A stretch of DNA of 64,000 bases from an uncultured Ruminococcus sp. GTDB taxonomy: Bacteria > Bacillota > Clostridia > Oscillospirales > Ruminococcaceae. Position numbers and translations under genes: made by a program. The stretch lies in contig CAJTOG010000005.1 in assembly GCA_910577575.1 (NCBI GenBank), positions 1 to 64,000 of the forward strand. The letters run 5' to 3'. Positions within the stretch are counted from its first letter, which is position 1, and each line of letters starts with the position of its first letter. This document shows positions 53,146 through 62,598 of the stretch, piece after piece. The notes beneath the pieces are model-generated. The model made no database searches, was not told where the DNA came from, and was given only the letters and a program-made list of their open reading frames with translations.

Positions 53146-53697
53146 TTAACCCTGTTTTATAATATCCCTTACTTCCATAAGACAGAATCCCAAAAGATTT
53201 TCACCCTTCCAAAGTGTTGGATTCTCACATCTTCTGTCGTCTGCTCCCATGCCGATTCCCCATATATTATCACACGGACTTGCTTCAACAAGTATTCTTT
53301 CATTGGTACAGAGCAAAAAATATTTCAGCTCCTGATTCTGTGAAAACTTGGCAGTATTTCCTTTTATAACTATATCTGTTTTATTTTGATTCCAGATTTT
53401 TTCGTCGAAACCTGTAATCATTCGACCCAATGACTTGAACTGTTTCGGATGAGAAGCTTTCATAATTTCATTATATATTATATTATCTCCGAAAAGCAGA
53501 GCTTTCTGTGCCATCATATACTGTTCTGCCGTTGAATACTCCACACCGTCAACATTAAACTGGCAGTCAAACCATTGACTGAAACAGCTTTTTGTAATAC
53601 TTCCGTCCTCAGACGGTCTGTGACCCCAGAAAAATATAAATTTCATCCGTTCTTTTCTGTTAAAGTTTTTAATAATTATATCTTTGGTATACTTCAT
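53146..53697 (-). CDS. NADAR-family N-glycosidase (YbiA-like)
   Basis: 183 residues. NADAR landmarks: FFWGHRPSEDG, CFSQWFDCQF, YSTAEQYMMAQKALLFGD (the conserved E/Y/M/A-K region), HPKQFKSLGR, FSQNQELKYFLL and the C-terminal DNIWGIGMGADD. The family hydrolyses N-glycosidic bonds of ribose adducts; YbiA acts on riboflavin intermediates, and some members remove ADP-ribose from guanine in DNA. The gene starts 1 nt after the uvrB stop, using a ribosome site inside the uvrB end, and is 10 nt before uvrA. That context favours a DNA-repair role. A later in-frame ATG at 53646 is possible but lacks a clear site. Confidence 0.9.
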   Translation of the reverse strand: MKYTKDIIIKNFNRKERMKFIFFWGHRPSEDGSITKSCFSQWFDCQFNVDGVEYSTAEQYMMAQKALLFGDNIIYNEIMKASHPKQFKSLGRMITGFDEKIWNQNKTDIVIKGNTAKFSQNQELKYFLLCTNERILVEASPCDNIWGIGMGADDRRCENPTLWKGENLLGFCLMEVRDIIKQG

Positions 53698-53698
53698 T

Positions 53699-55660
53699 TT
53701 ATTCTTCCTTTAATTCATGTATTTTATCCCGCAGATATGCAGCATGTTCAAATTCCAGCATTTTAGCCGCATTTTTCATCTCAACAGTAAGTCTGTCAAT
53801 AAGCTGTTGTTTCTCTGATGCGGACATTTTTTTCTTCTTGGTTTTAGCCTCTACATTATTTTTAGACGTAATTTCCAGAACATCATGAATATTTTTAACA
53901 ATAGTTTTCGGGGTTATTCCATGCTCTTTATTGAAAGCTATCTGTAAATTACGACGGCGTTCGGTTTCCATAATAGCACGTTCCATTGAACCTGTAACAC
54001 TATCCGCATACATAATAACCTGTCCATTTACATTTCTTGCAGCACGTCCGATAGTCTGAATAAGTGAAGTTTCACTTCTCAGAAATCCCTCTTTGTCAGC
54101 ATCAAGAATAGCAATAAGACTGACTTCCGGAATGTCAAGTCCCTCACGGAGCAGATTTATTCCGACAAGAACATCAAATATACCGTTTCTTAAATCCTTA
54201 ATAATCTCCATACGTTCAATAGTATCAATATCATGATGCAGATACCGGACTTTTATACCTAAATCTTCATAATATGATGTCAAATCTTCTGCCATTTTTT
54301 TAGTAAGAGTTGTAATAAGAACACGTTCATTTCTATCAATTCTCTTATTTATTTCTGAATACAGGTCATCAATCTGACCGGAAATCGGCTTGACTATAAT
54401 TTCGGGGTCAACAAGACCGGTAGGACGTATAAGCTGTTCAACTATTATATCAGTTTTTTCACGCTCAATCTGTCCGGGGGTTGCACTTACATAAATTGCT
54501 TGATTTATTTTTTCATTGAATTCGTCAAAATTCAGTGGTCTGTTATCATATGCACTCGGAAGCCTGAAACCATAATCAATGAGAGTTGTTTTTCTTGCCC
54601 TGTCTCCTGCATACATTCCACGAACCTGTGGTAATGTAACATGGCTCTCATCGACAAATAAAAGAAAATCGTCAGAAAAATGGTCAAAAAGGGTCATAGG
54701 CGTACTTCCGGCAGGTCTGCCTGAAAGTACACGGGAATAGTTTTCAACCCCGCTGCAATAACCCACTTCTTTAATCATTTCCATATCATAATGAGTACGC
54801 TGTTCAATACGCTGTGCCTCAATAAGTTTATTATTTTGCTGAAAATATTCGATACGCTCCGCAAGCTCTCTGTCAAGCTCATGAAGTGCGGTATCAACCT
54901 TATCATCACTTATAATATAGTGGCTTGCCGGAAAAACTGCTGCATGAGAAAGAACAGCATTAACCTTTCCGGTTACAGCATTTATTTCTGAAATTCTGTC
55001 TATTTCATCGCCAAAATACTCAACACGTATTGCCGTATCTGTTGACATTGCAGGAAAAATTTCAATCACATCACCACGAACACGAAACTTATTTCTCTCA
55101 AATGCAACATCATTTCTTTCATATCTGATTTTTACCAGTTCAGAAATAAGCCGTTCACGTGATTTTTCTGCTCCCTGACGTATTGATACAACATTTGCAC
55201 GGTACTCTTCCGGGCTTCCGAGCGAATAAATACATGATACGCTTGATACTATTATAACATCTCTGCGTTCAGCAAGTGCAGTTGTAGCAGAATGACGGAG
55301 CTTATCTATTTCATTATTAATTGACGAAACTTTTTCTATATAACTGTCTGTACTTGCAACATATGCTTCCGGCTGATAATAGTCATAATATGATACAAAA
55401 TATTCAACAGCATTATCAGGAAAAAACTCTTTAAATTCAGAACACAACTGAGCCGCAAGAATTTTATTATGTGCAAGAACAAGAGTCGGCTTATTTACTT
55501 TTGCTATAACATTTGCCATAGTAAAAGTTTTTCCCGAACCTGTAACGCCAAGCAGAATCTGCTCTTTTTTACCGGACTTTATACCGTTTACAAGCTTATC
55601 TATTGCCTGCGGCTGGTCTCCGGACGGTGCAAACTGTGAATAAAGCTTAAAATGTTCCAT
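53699..55660 (-). CDS. uvrB: Excinuclease ABC subunit B
   Basis: Damage-verifying helicase of nucleotide excision repair. 653 residues from ATG 55660 (AGGAG upstream; the longer frame uses GTG). Walker A GVTGSGKTFTMANV, the beta-hairpin region YYDYYQPEAYV, FVDESHVTLPQ (DEAD-like), SATPGQIE, LLREGLDIPEV and QTIGRAARN. The C-terminal UVR motif is present (AAKMLEFEHAAYLRDKI). First gene of the uvrB-NADAR-uvrA operon. Confidence 0.97.
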   Translation of the reverse strand: MEHFKLYSQFAPSGDQPQAIDKLVNGIKSGKKEQILLGVTGSGKTFTMANVIAKVNKPTLVLAHNKILAAQLCSEFKEFFPDNAVEYFVSYYDYYQPEAYVASTDSYIEKVSSINNEIDKLRHSATTALAERRDVIIVSSVSCIYSLGSPEEYRANVVSIRQGAEKSRERLISELVKIRYERNDVAFERNKFRVRGDVIEIFPAMSTDTAIRVEYFGDEIDRISEINAVTGKVNAVLSHAAVFPASHYIISDDKVDTALHELDRELAERIEYFQQNNKLIEAQRIEQRTHYDMEMIKEVGYCSGVENYSRVLSGRPAGSTPMTLFDHFSDDFLLFVDESHVTLPQVRGMYAGDRARKTTLIDYGFRLPSAYDNRPLNFDEFNEKINQAIYVSATPGQIEREKTDIIVEQLIRPTGLVDPEIIVKPISGQIDDLYSEINKRIDRNERVLITTLTKKMAEDLTSYYEDLGIKVRYLHHDIDTIERMEIIKDLRNGIFDVLVGINLLREGLDIPEVSLIAILDADKEGFLRSETSLIQTIGRAARNVNGQVIMYADSVTGSMERAIMETERRRNLQIAFNKEHGITPKTIVKNIHDVLEITSKNNVEAKTKKKKMSASEKQQLIDRLTVEMKNAAKMLEFEHAAYLRDKIHELKEE

Positions 55661-55749
55661 AAAAATCACTCCTGAAATATGATGTATTTATATTATATCA
55701 CATTTATCATTAAAAATAAAGTGTCAGAACATATTTTCTTTTTTTAACA

Positions 55750-55790
55750 ATAAAAAATACCGACAGATTTAAACTGCCGGTATTTTTATT
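55750..55790 (-). terminator. Terminator of the capD-galE operon
   Basis: Stem with AAATACCGGCAG against CTGTCGGTATTT (one G-T pair) followed by T residues on the minus strand. Confidence 0.82.
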
Positions 55791-56808
55791 ACCTGTTATA
55801 TCCATCAGGATTATTTTTCTGCCAGTTCCATGAATCACGACACATATCTTCAAGATTACGTTCTGTTTTCCAACCGAGTATCTCCTGTGCCTTATCCGCA
55901 TTTGCATAACACTCTGCTAAATCTCCGTCACGTCTTGCACCATAAACATGATTTACTTTTACACCGTTTACTTTTTCAAAAGTATTGATAATTTCGGTAA
56001 CACTGTACGGCTTTCCTGTACCAAGATTAAAAATCTCAACACAGTTGTTTTTCAAGATATAGTCAATTGCTTTAACATGACCGATTGCAAGGTCGGTCAC
56101 ATGAATATAATCTCTTGTACAAGTGCCGTCAGGAGTTGGATAATCGTTGCCGAAAACAGTCAGGCACTCACGTTTTCCAACTGCAACCTGTGAAATATAT
56201 GGCATAAGATTATTTGGTATTCCAAGAGGGTCTTCACCTATAAGACCACTTTTGTGTGCTCCTATCGGATTGAAATATCTCAATAAAATAACAGAAAATT
56301 CATTGTCAGCTTTTGCCGTATCTTCAAGAATCTGCTCCATCATGACTTTAGTCCATCCATATGGATTTGTACATACTCCTCTTTTCATTGTTTCAAAATA
56401 CGGCACAGAATTTCCCTCACCGTAAACAGTCGCACTTGATGAAAAAATAATATTTTTAACATTATATTTTTCCATAGTTTCAAGAAGTGAAAGAGTTGTA
56501 TCTATGTTATTTCTGTAGTACATCAATGGCTTCTGCACTGATTCCCCAACAGCTTTAAGACCTGCAAAGTGAATAACAGCATCAATCTCATTTTCTTCAA
56601 AAACTTCTGAAAGCTTATTGCTATCTTTTATATCAAGTTCATAGGATTTTATATTCTTTCCTGTAATCTGTTCAACTCTACGAACTGCTTCCAGAGAGCT
56701 GTTGCTGTAATTATCAGCAATAACGACATCATAGCCGGCATTAATAAGCTCAACAGCCGTGTGAGAACCTATATAACCTGCCCCGCCTGCAAGAAAAATC
56801 AATGCCAT
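55789..56808 (-). CDS. galE: UDP-glucose 4-epimerase
   Basis: Interconverts UDP-glucose and UDP-galactose. 339 residues from ATG 56808 (MALIFLAGGAGYIGSHTAVEL); the further upstream ATG adds only MKGRQD. NAD-binding GGAGYIGSH, VIHFAGLKAVGES, catalytic Ser/Tyr pair in SSSATVYG and YGWTKVMME, RYFNPIGAHKSG and GDLAECYANADKA. It follows the CapD-like gene by 23 nt and supplies sugars for surface polysaccharide. Confidence 0.96.
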   Translation of the reverse strand: MALIFLAGGAGYIGSHTAVELINAGYDVVIADNYSNSSLEAVRRVEQITGKNIKSYELDIKDSNKLSEVFEENEIDAVIHFAGLKAVGESVQKPLMYYRNNIDTTLSLLETMEKYNVKNIIFSSSATVYGEGNSVPYFETMKRGVCTNPYGWTKVMMEQILEDTAKADNEFSVILLRYFNPIGAHKSGLIGEDPLGIPNNLMPYISQVAVGKRECLTVFGNDYPTPDGTCTRDYIHVTDLAIGHVKAIDYILKNNCVEIFNLGTGKPYSVTEIINTFEKVNGVKVNHVYGARRDGDLAECYANADKAQEILGWKTERNLEDMCRDSWNWQKNNPDGYNR

Positions 56809-56831
56809 ATCCTGCCTACCTTTCATTAACC

Positions 56832-58337
56832 TTAATTAGACTTGTTTCTTTCCATTTCATTATAAACTGATGGCAATACGAAAGTCGGAACCATTTCGTG
56901 AAGTTTTTCAATTACAGCCTCATCATCATTCTGCATGGCAATATCCTTTAAAACATGAAGATTTTTACAGAATGTACTATTGTCAATTTCAATCTGATTA
57001 CCAACATGGATACGTTTATTTGATGTATGCTTGAGACCTTCTTCTTTCATAAGAAGCTCTTCCTTAATTTTTTCACCGGGACGAAGTCCGGTAAAAACAA
57101 TTGATATGTCAACATATGGCCGTTTACCGTACATACGAATAAGATTTTCTGCGAGAGTAATAATTTTAACAGGCTGTCCCATGTCAAGAACAAATATTTC
57201 ACTGTTCTCTGCAATTGCAGCCGCTTCCATAACAAGACTTACAGCTTCAGGAATAGTCATAAAATATCTTTCAATATCAGGGTCAGTTACTGTTACAGGT
57301 CCGCCCTTTTCAATCTGCTTTTTAAAAATTGGGATAACCGAACCATTTGAACCGAGAACATTTCCGAAACGTGTAGTAATAAACTTTGTTTTATTCCCCT
57401 TTTCCTGTGCAAAAAACTGTGCTATCATCTCGCACACTCTTTTTGATGCACCCATGACATTTGTAGGATTCACAGCTTTGTCCGTAGAAATCATAACAAA
57501 CTGTTCCGCTTTGAAATAACTTGCAAGCGAAGCAATATGAAATGTTCCGGTAATATTATTTTTTACTGCTTCCGAAGGAGAGCCTTCCATAAGTGGAACA
57601 TGCTTATGTGCTGCGGCATGGAATACTATTTCAGGTCTGTATCTTTCAAAAATCTGACTCATTCTGAAATAATCACGGACAGAACCGATAAGTACTTCAA
57701 GATTCAGCTTATCACCGTAAATAAATTCGAGCTCCTGCTGAATCTCATAAGCATTATTTTCATAAATATCAACAATTATAATCTTTTTAGGATTATACTT
57801 TGCAATCTGACGTACAAGCTCCGAACCGATACTTCCACCACCGCCTGTAACCATACAGCATTTACCGCTTATAAAACTGAGAATTTCTTCACTGTCAAAA
57901 CTTATAGGGTCACGTCCGAGAAGTTCATCAACATTTATGTCCCGAACCTGTTCAAGAATTGTCGTTGCACTGTCAAGGATAAGAGAACCGATAAAAGGAA
58001 TAATCTTCAGAGGAAGCTTTGTTTCGTTACATATATCAATTATATTCTTACGGTCTGTTTCATTCAGCGATGGAATTGCAAGTATAATCTGATCAATGTC
58101 CATTTCTTTAACAAGCCTTGGAATATCATCAGTTCCGCCGACAACCTTTGTACCATAGATTACCATTCCAAGTTTTTTGGGGTCATTGTCCACTATACAT
58201 ATAGTATCAAATTCGGCAGCAATTTTATCAGCAATATAAGGAGAATTTTTAGAATTATAAATTTCCTTCATAAGCATCTTTGCAGCTGAACCTGCCCCTA
58301 TTATCATTGTTCTGATTTTATTTTTATAGTAATTCAT
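56832..58337 (-). CDS. CapD-like nucleoside-diphosphate-sugar epimerase/dehydratase, without the N-terminal membrane domain
   Basis: 501 residues. Two domains remain: a first Rossmann domain at the start (TMIIGAGSAAKMLMKEI) and a second extended SDR domain with VTGGGGSIGSELVRQI, FHAAAHKHVPLMEG, ISTDKAVNPTNVMGASKR, TRFGNVLGSNGSV and GEKIKEELLM. CapD/WbpM proteins (UDP-GlcNAc 4,6-dehydratases) normally carry about four N-terminal membrane helices and 600-650 residues. Here the protein starts directly at the soluble part with a strong ribosome site, so the short form appears natural. The usual catalytic Tyr of the SDR YxxxK motif seems replaced by Met (M-GASK). Promoter at 58433-58461. Confidence 0.88.
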   Translation of the reverse strand: MNYYKNKIRTMIIGAGSAAKMLMKEIYNSKNSPYIADKIAAEFDTICIVDNDPKKLGMVIYGTKVVGGTDDIPRLVKEMDIDQIILAIPSLNETDRKNIIDICNETKLPLKIIPFIGSLILDSATTILEQVRDINVDELLGRDPISFDSEEILSFISGKCCMVTGGGGSIGSELVRQIAKYNPKKIIIVDIYENNAYEIQQELEFIYGDKLNLEVLIGSVRDYFRMSQIFERYRPEIVFHAAAHKHVPLMEGSPSEAVKNNITGTFHIASLASYFKAEQFVMISTDKAVNPTNVMGASKRVCEMIAQFFAQEKGNKTKFITTRFGNVLGSNGSVIPIFKKQIEKGGPVTVTDPDIERYFMTIPEAVSLVMEAAAIAENSEIFVLDMGQPVKIITLAENLIRMYGKRPYVDISIVFTGLRPGEKIKEELLMKEEGLKHTSNKRIHVGNQIEIDNSTFCKNLHVLKDIAMQNDDEAVIEKLHEMVPTFVLPSVYNEMERNKSN

Positions 58338-58432
58338 AAACTATCATTCCTTTTCTTTCATGTTTTCTTCTTTATTTTTAATGTATCTTTATTATGCAAA
58401 GAGACAAAATATATCTTAATTTACATAGTTTT

Positions 58433-58461
58433 ATTATACTATTTGTCAGCGTAAAAAGCAA
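58433..58461 (-). promoter_or_regulatory. Promoter of the capD-galE operon
   Basis: The minus strand reads TTGCTT (58456-58461), a 17-nt spacer and TATAAT (58433-58438). It gives a leader of about 90 nt in which I see no strong structure. Confidence 0.6.
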
Positions 58462-58559
58462 GCGTATTTTCATTAACTACAAAATTTCAGCACTTTTCAC
58501 AAAAATTACAAAAAAGTTACAGAAAAATTACATAAAAAAGGATGCCCCATACTTATGGA

Positions 58560-59372
58560 ACATCTTTTTTTAATTAAAATGCCCTGACAAGTAACTTGGT
58601 CTTTTCAAGGCTGTGTATCTCAGCAGCACTACTATCACTATATTTACAGTAATAGATATAATAAGTCCAACAGCAGTAATCTAAAAATAATTAGGTAACT
58701 GAACGTCATAAGGATACAATTTTTCAGATTCTTTAACATGCGTTCTGTTTATATCAATTTCTGCCGACTTCTCTGCATATATTTTTGCCTTTGAAAAAAT
58801 TTTTTAATTACGGAAACATTTTTCTGCATCGCCAATAATATCAAACGAATCAAAACTCATTCTGAAATCATAACTGTTATTGTTGTCCATATGTAATTTT
58901 ATTCCAAAATAAAAATAAATTCCCAGCATAAGCGAAAATGTAAAAAAATAATTCCTATGGTCATAGTTACAGTTGCAATAATGTATCTGCTTTTACTCCT
59001 CATGATATTTTTATTTGTATATCTTCTGAGGAACTGTTTTGAACTAAGATTTATCCTTGACTTTCTTCTGTTTAGTTTTCTTTCTAGGCTTTCCAAAATT
59101 CAGTGCTTTAGCAGGTGAAAGTTTTCTCAATGCCCACATTGTCGAAGTATAAGCGGATATAAATATTGCTGCAATACAAAGTATAATTCCACCGATTACA
59201 AAATACGAATTTGCTCTGAATTCAAAATCCTGAAAACCAATTTTTTGAATGAATTAAATGATATATTACAAATAACATAAGCCGCAGCCGTACCTATCGG
59301 AACTGCTGCAATTATATAAAACAAGAATTCCGTAAAAAGCAGCGTTTTTTTAAATCTTCCATTAGATGAAAT
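58560..59372 (-). pseudogene. Decayed FtsX-type ABC transporter permease
   Basis: No intact gene covers this stretch, but protein-like pieces follow each other in changing frames on the minus strand. First comes GRFKKTLLFTEFLFYIIAAV near 59340, then VIGGIILCIAAIFISAYTST and MWALRKLSPAKALNFG, then QFLRRYTNKNIMRSKSRYII and ATVTMTIGII (58899-59096 frame). A last membrane helix, TAVGLIISITVNIVIVVLL, lies near 58600. These match the two-part architecture of large FtsX/MacB-like permeases of peptide or bacitracin exporters. Several frameshifts and stops, a missing 5' part and no ATPase partner show it is dead. Confidence 0.7.
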
Positions 59373-60638
59373 TCATCTTAAATTTTCCTCTATAGAATAA
59401 TCGCCGTATGTCAGGTCACTGCAATTATAATAATCCCATCTGTATTTCTCATCATCAATCGGAAACAATTCACCCGATTCATAGGCAAGATAATTATCCC
59501 AGACTGTCTCAGAACAATCCCATGAATTAAGGAAAACCATTTTCTTGCCCAATGCATTAACAGAAGTATCCATATAAGCCTTATTTCCATAAATATAGGC
59601 GTTCTGTCCCCAACCGTCAACTATTTTGTTCATAGAAAAAGCATAGTTTATTTCTGAACAGCCATTCCGATAGCCTGTACAGTAACGCAGAATGCAGTCA
59701 TTACCCTGAATATCAACAAAACTGTCGGCATAATTTTCACCAGACATTCCGATACCGTCAAAAATACAATTTTCAACAATTGTACCCGTAGTGTATTCCT
59801 TGATGTCAATATGTTCTGCTGCAACATTTGGTCCGATGGAGCATCCCCTGATTGTATTATAGTCACATTTATAACCATAACCGCTTGTACTTTTTGAACT
59901 GCCGATATAAATTCCCTCACCGTAAGCAGGTGAAACAAGTCCGGTATCATGTATAAAGCAATTCTCAGCAAGACAGTATGAACTGTTGTCACGGAAATGG
60001 ATTCCCTCAGAACCAATATTATATACTTCACAGTTTATCAGCTTTGTATGATTTGAATTATCAAGAATTATGCCTTTTGAAGCATTTGTAATTTTCAAAT
60101 CACGTATAACCCACCAGTCGCCTGTAACAGAAAGAGCATAGTTCTCACTAACATTGATGCCCGAAATAACTGCCGGATTTTCCGGATTCTCAGAGCGTAA
60201 AACTATCGGTTCGGATTCAGTACCGTCTGCCTCACCCTTGAACATATAGCCCTTTGAAGTTGAACCGCTGTAAATATAATCACCGGATGCAAGAATAATT
60301 TCATCATTCGGTTCAACATCTGCAAGAGCAGCCTTAAGTTCATCCGTATTTGTAACACGGACTATATTTGTCGGTTTTTGCGAATCTATAAATTCTTTCC
60401 GCATCTGACATAAATCAAATACATCAATTATGCCGTCAGCACACAAATCCGAATTGTCTGAATTAATTAATATATCATCATAATCCAATATCCACTTCTG
60501 AAGGTAAACTAAATCAGCAGAAGTAAATTTTCCGTCATTATTTGCATCGCCCCTTACAAACGAATCAGCAAAAGCAGAATTTCCGTTCAATAAAGAAATA
60601 CAAGAAACTGATAATAATAATACAATAAATTTTTTCAT
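59373..60638 (-). CDS. Secreted dockerin plus right-handed beta-helix protein (pectate-lyase-like)
   Basis: 421 residues. Signal peptide (cleavage near AFADS, ~25), then an N-terminal type I dockerin (~27-90; RGDANNDGKFTSADL and CADGIIDVFDL). Residues ~95-421 form a parallel beta-helix of the polysaccharide-lyase/NosD type: DELKAALADVEPNDEIILASGDY at its start, then coils with NCEVYNIGSEGIHFRDNSS and HIDIKEYTTGTIVENCIFDG. Probably a pectin-active or other uronate-polymer lyase presented by cohesins. The catalytic residues cannot be fixed. Its ATG overlaps the sortase stop by one base, so it is the last gene of the sortase/pilin operon. Confidence 0.87.
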   Translation of the reverse strand: MKKFIVLLLSVSCISLLNGNSAFADSFVRGDANNDGKFTSADLVYLQKWILDYDDILINSDNSDLCADGIIDVFDLCQMRKEFIDSQKPTNIVRVTNTDELKAALADVEPNDEIILASGDYIYSGSTSKGYMFKGEADGTESEPIVLRSENPENPAVISGINVSENYALSVTGDWWVIRDLKITNASKGIILDNSNHTKLINCEVYNIGSEGIHFRDNSSYCLAENCFIHDTGLVSPAYGEGIYIGSSKSTSGYGYKCDYNTIRGCSIGPNVAAEHIDIKEYTTGTIVENCIFDGIGMSGENYADSFVDIQGNDCILRYCTGYRNGCSEINYAFSMNKIVDGWGQNAYIYGNKAYMDTSVNALGKKMVFLNSWDCSETVWDNYLAYESGELFPIDDEKYRWDYYNCSDLTYGDYSIEENLR

Positions 60639-61291
60639 CAGTTTTCCTCTTTCTTTTCAACCGCTCTTACGGTAACCCTGCTCTGTCCGCCGATAGTGCA
60701 GGTAAACAATGTTAAGTCCCATTCATCAGCAGAACCAAAATCCATTGCCTCAATATCTTTACCATTGATTTCAGTAACCTGTAAAACCTCATAATAGTGT
60801 GGATATCCGTTTGCATCAGTAAAAATAATTTCCTCACCGCCTGCCAAATCTCTTAATCTTCCGAAATGAGAATAATAATTATGAGCAGCTATTATAATAT
60901 CTTTATCGGCAATAGTACCTTTATACCGGCAAGGTGAAATATTAAGACGGGGATAGCTCCATTCACTCATAACCGGAAGTTCTATCTCCAGTGACGGAAC
61001 AGAAATAATCCCAATATATGAATAATCTCCTACATAAGTCGTCGCTTCTTCTATAACAGGTGTAGTCGTAGTATCATATTTTGCATATTCAGCAAAAAGG
61101 TCTTCTTCAATTGTAGTTATAGTAGTAGCCTGAGTTGTTTCAGGCATTCCGATTTTCAGTTCATTTAAAATACTGTTTGCGGCTTCACCGCCTTTTTTAT
61201 TTTCATTCATATTGTACAAAACAAGGGACAACGCTGCAATAAGCAGAGCTGCCCCAAGTAATATACAACACAATCCATGTGTCTTTTTCAT
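60638..61291 (-). CDS. Sortase (class D/B-like)
   Basis: 217 residues. One N-terminal membrane helix and a Thr/Glu-rich stalk (~45-85). The sortase barrel follows: YIGIISVPSLEIELPV, the catalytic histidine in IIIAAHNYYSHFG, catalytic cysteine in DLTLFTCTIGGQSRVTVRA with the arginine six residues later. It lacks the PYGxNxHR context of pilin-polymerising class C enzymes, so it may anchor the LPQTG protein encoded upstream to the wall. Gene order pilin, sortase C, LPQTG protein, this sortase, dockerin beta-helix protein. Confidence 0.9.
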   Translation of the reverse strand: MKKTHGLCCILLGAALLIAALSLVLYNMNENKKGGEAANSILNELKIGMPETTQATTITTIEEDLFAEYAKYDTTTTPVIEEATTYVGDYSYIGIISVPSLEIELPVMSEWSYPRLNISPCRYKGTIADKDIIIAAHNYYSHFGRLRDLAGGEEIIFTDANGYPHYYEVLQVTEINGKDIEAMDFGSADEWDLTLFTCTIGGQSRVTVRAVEKKEEN

Positions 61292-61293
61292 TA

Positions 61294-62580
61294 TCAGTCT
61301 TCTCTCCTGCTATTAAAAAGTAAACGTAAACCAATAGCAACAAATATCATACCGCCGAAAAGCATTACAGGAACCGGCCACCAAAGCTGACCTGTCTGAG
61401 GAAGCTTTTCAATTGCTTTAGTAGTAGTTTTAGCAGTTGACTTTGAAGTGCGGTTTGAATTTCCACCACCACTGGAATTATTTGACTCATTTATTGTAGT
61501 TGTCTTGGTACCTGAAATTGTAATATCGGAAGTACTGCTTGTTGATGTATCATTATCAGTTGAAGAAGCGGTTAAATCACCGCTTACAGTAGTTACTGTG
61601 GCTGACTGTCCAGTGAAAGTTGTTGAATCTTCCGGCTTGACATCCTTTGAACCTGTTGTAGTAGTTCGTGTATCTTCACCGCCATCTATCGGACCTGTGC
61701 GGGTTGTAGTAACAGCTGTTCTACTTGTACTTTTAGTATCCATCGGAACTGTATGAGTTGTAGTAACAGTTGTAGTTGTTGTCGTTTGACGCAGCAATTC
61801 ATTGTCATAGTTATTCATGATAATATACTGTGTTGTATTGTTTCTGTACATTACAAAACAACCGGCAGGAACAGTTACTTCCTTAACTCTCCATTCACTG
61901 GAAACATCACCCTCCCATGAATAAGTCCAGTTATTTTCCTGACTTAACTTAACAGTATCATAAACAACATTGTTCTCATAAATCTCAACAGCAATTTCCA
62001 CTGGTTTATCAGTTACACCATCAGCATTAGCCCATATTTTTCTTACGGCATATCGTTCAATGTCTCCCGGCAGTGTTCTTTTAATACGAAACTTAGGATA
62101 ACCATCAATTTCTTTTTTACTTCCGTCAACTTCAAAAATAATCGGAACCGGAACAAAAGTATAATCTTCTCTCTTTACGCTTTTTCCACATGCAAGATAT
62201 AAACCGACTTCAAGATTTTCAAAACGAATCACACCATTATTATCTGTTATACCCTTTCTTTCAGGTGAAAGAGAATCAAGCATTGCAAAATTTTCAAGAG
62301 TTGAAGCAGTTTCAGTTATACTTTCTTCAGTAAGACCACCAAGAATCACAGGATAATTTGCAAAATCACCGCTAAGAGTATATTTATTACCACTTTTTTT
62401 GCCAATCTTATAAATTGACCACTGCATACCTGAAAGAATAAAATCATCTTCCTTGCAATAAAGAATCAGGCTCTCACTCTTCTCTGCGGCTGAAACATTA
62501 ACCGTAAGACCTGCGGCTAACATAAGAACCATACCTAATGCACACAATACAGCACCTAATCTTTTGTACATTTTTCGCAT
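61294..62580 (-). CDS. LPXTG surface protein / pilin subunit with SpaA- and CnaB-type domains
   Basis: 428 residues from ATG 62580 (GGTGG upstream; the longer frame needs a TTG). Signal peptide ends near VSAAEK. A SpaA-like domain (~30-165; GMQWSIYKIGKKSG, DNNGVIRFENLEVGLYLACG) and a CnaB-type domain (~175-265; WANADGVTDKPVEIAVEIYEN) follow. A Thr/Ser-rich stalk (~265-385) precedes the sorting signal LPQTG, a hydrophobic helix and RRED tail. Substrate of one of the two neighbouring sortases; likely a pilus base or tip subunit. Confidence 0.92.
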   Translation of the reverse strand: MRKMYKRLGAVLCALGMVLMLAAGLTVNVSAAEKSESLILYCKEDDFILSGMQWSIYKIGKKSGNKYTLSGDFANYPVILGGLTEESITETASTLENFAMLDSLSPERKGITDNNGVIRFENLEVGLYLACGKSVKREDYTFVPVPIIFEVDGSKKEIDGYPKFRIKRTLPGDIERYAVRKIWANADGVTDKPVEIAVEIYENNVVYDTVKLSQENNWTYSWEGDVSSEWRVKEVTVPAGCFVMYRNNTTQYIIMNNYDNELLRQTTTTTTVTTTHTVPMDTKSTSRTAVTTTRTGPIDGGEDTRTTTTGSKDVKPEDSTTFTGQSATVTTVSGDLTASSTDNDTSTSSTSDITISGTKTTTINESNNSSGGGNSNRTSKSTAKTTTKAIEKLPQTGQLWWPVPVMLFGGMIFVAIGLRLLFNSRRED

Positions 62581-62598
62581 TGTCAACCACCTTCCTTA

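Noticed and set aside
57537..58289. 250-codon plus-strand frame within the CapD-like gene
   Set aside because: Long but entirely antisense to a gene with clear Rossmann motifs; no ribosome site.
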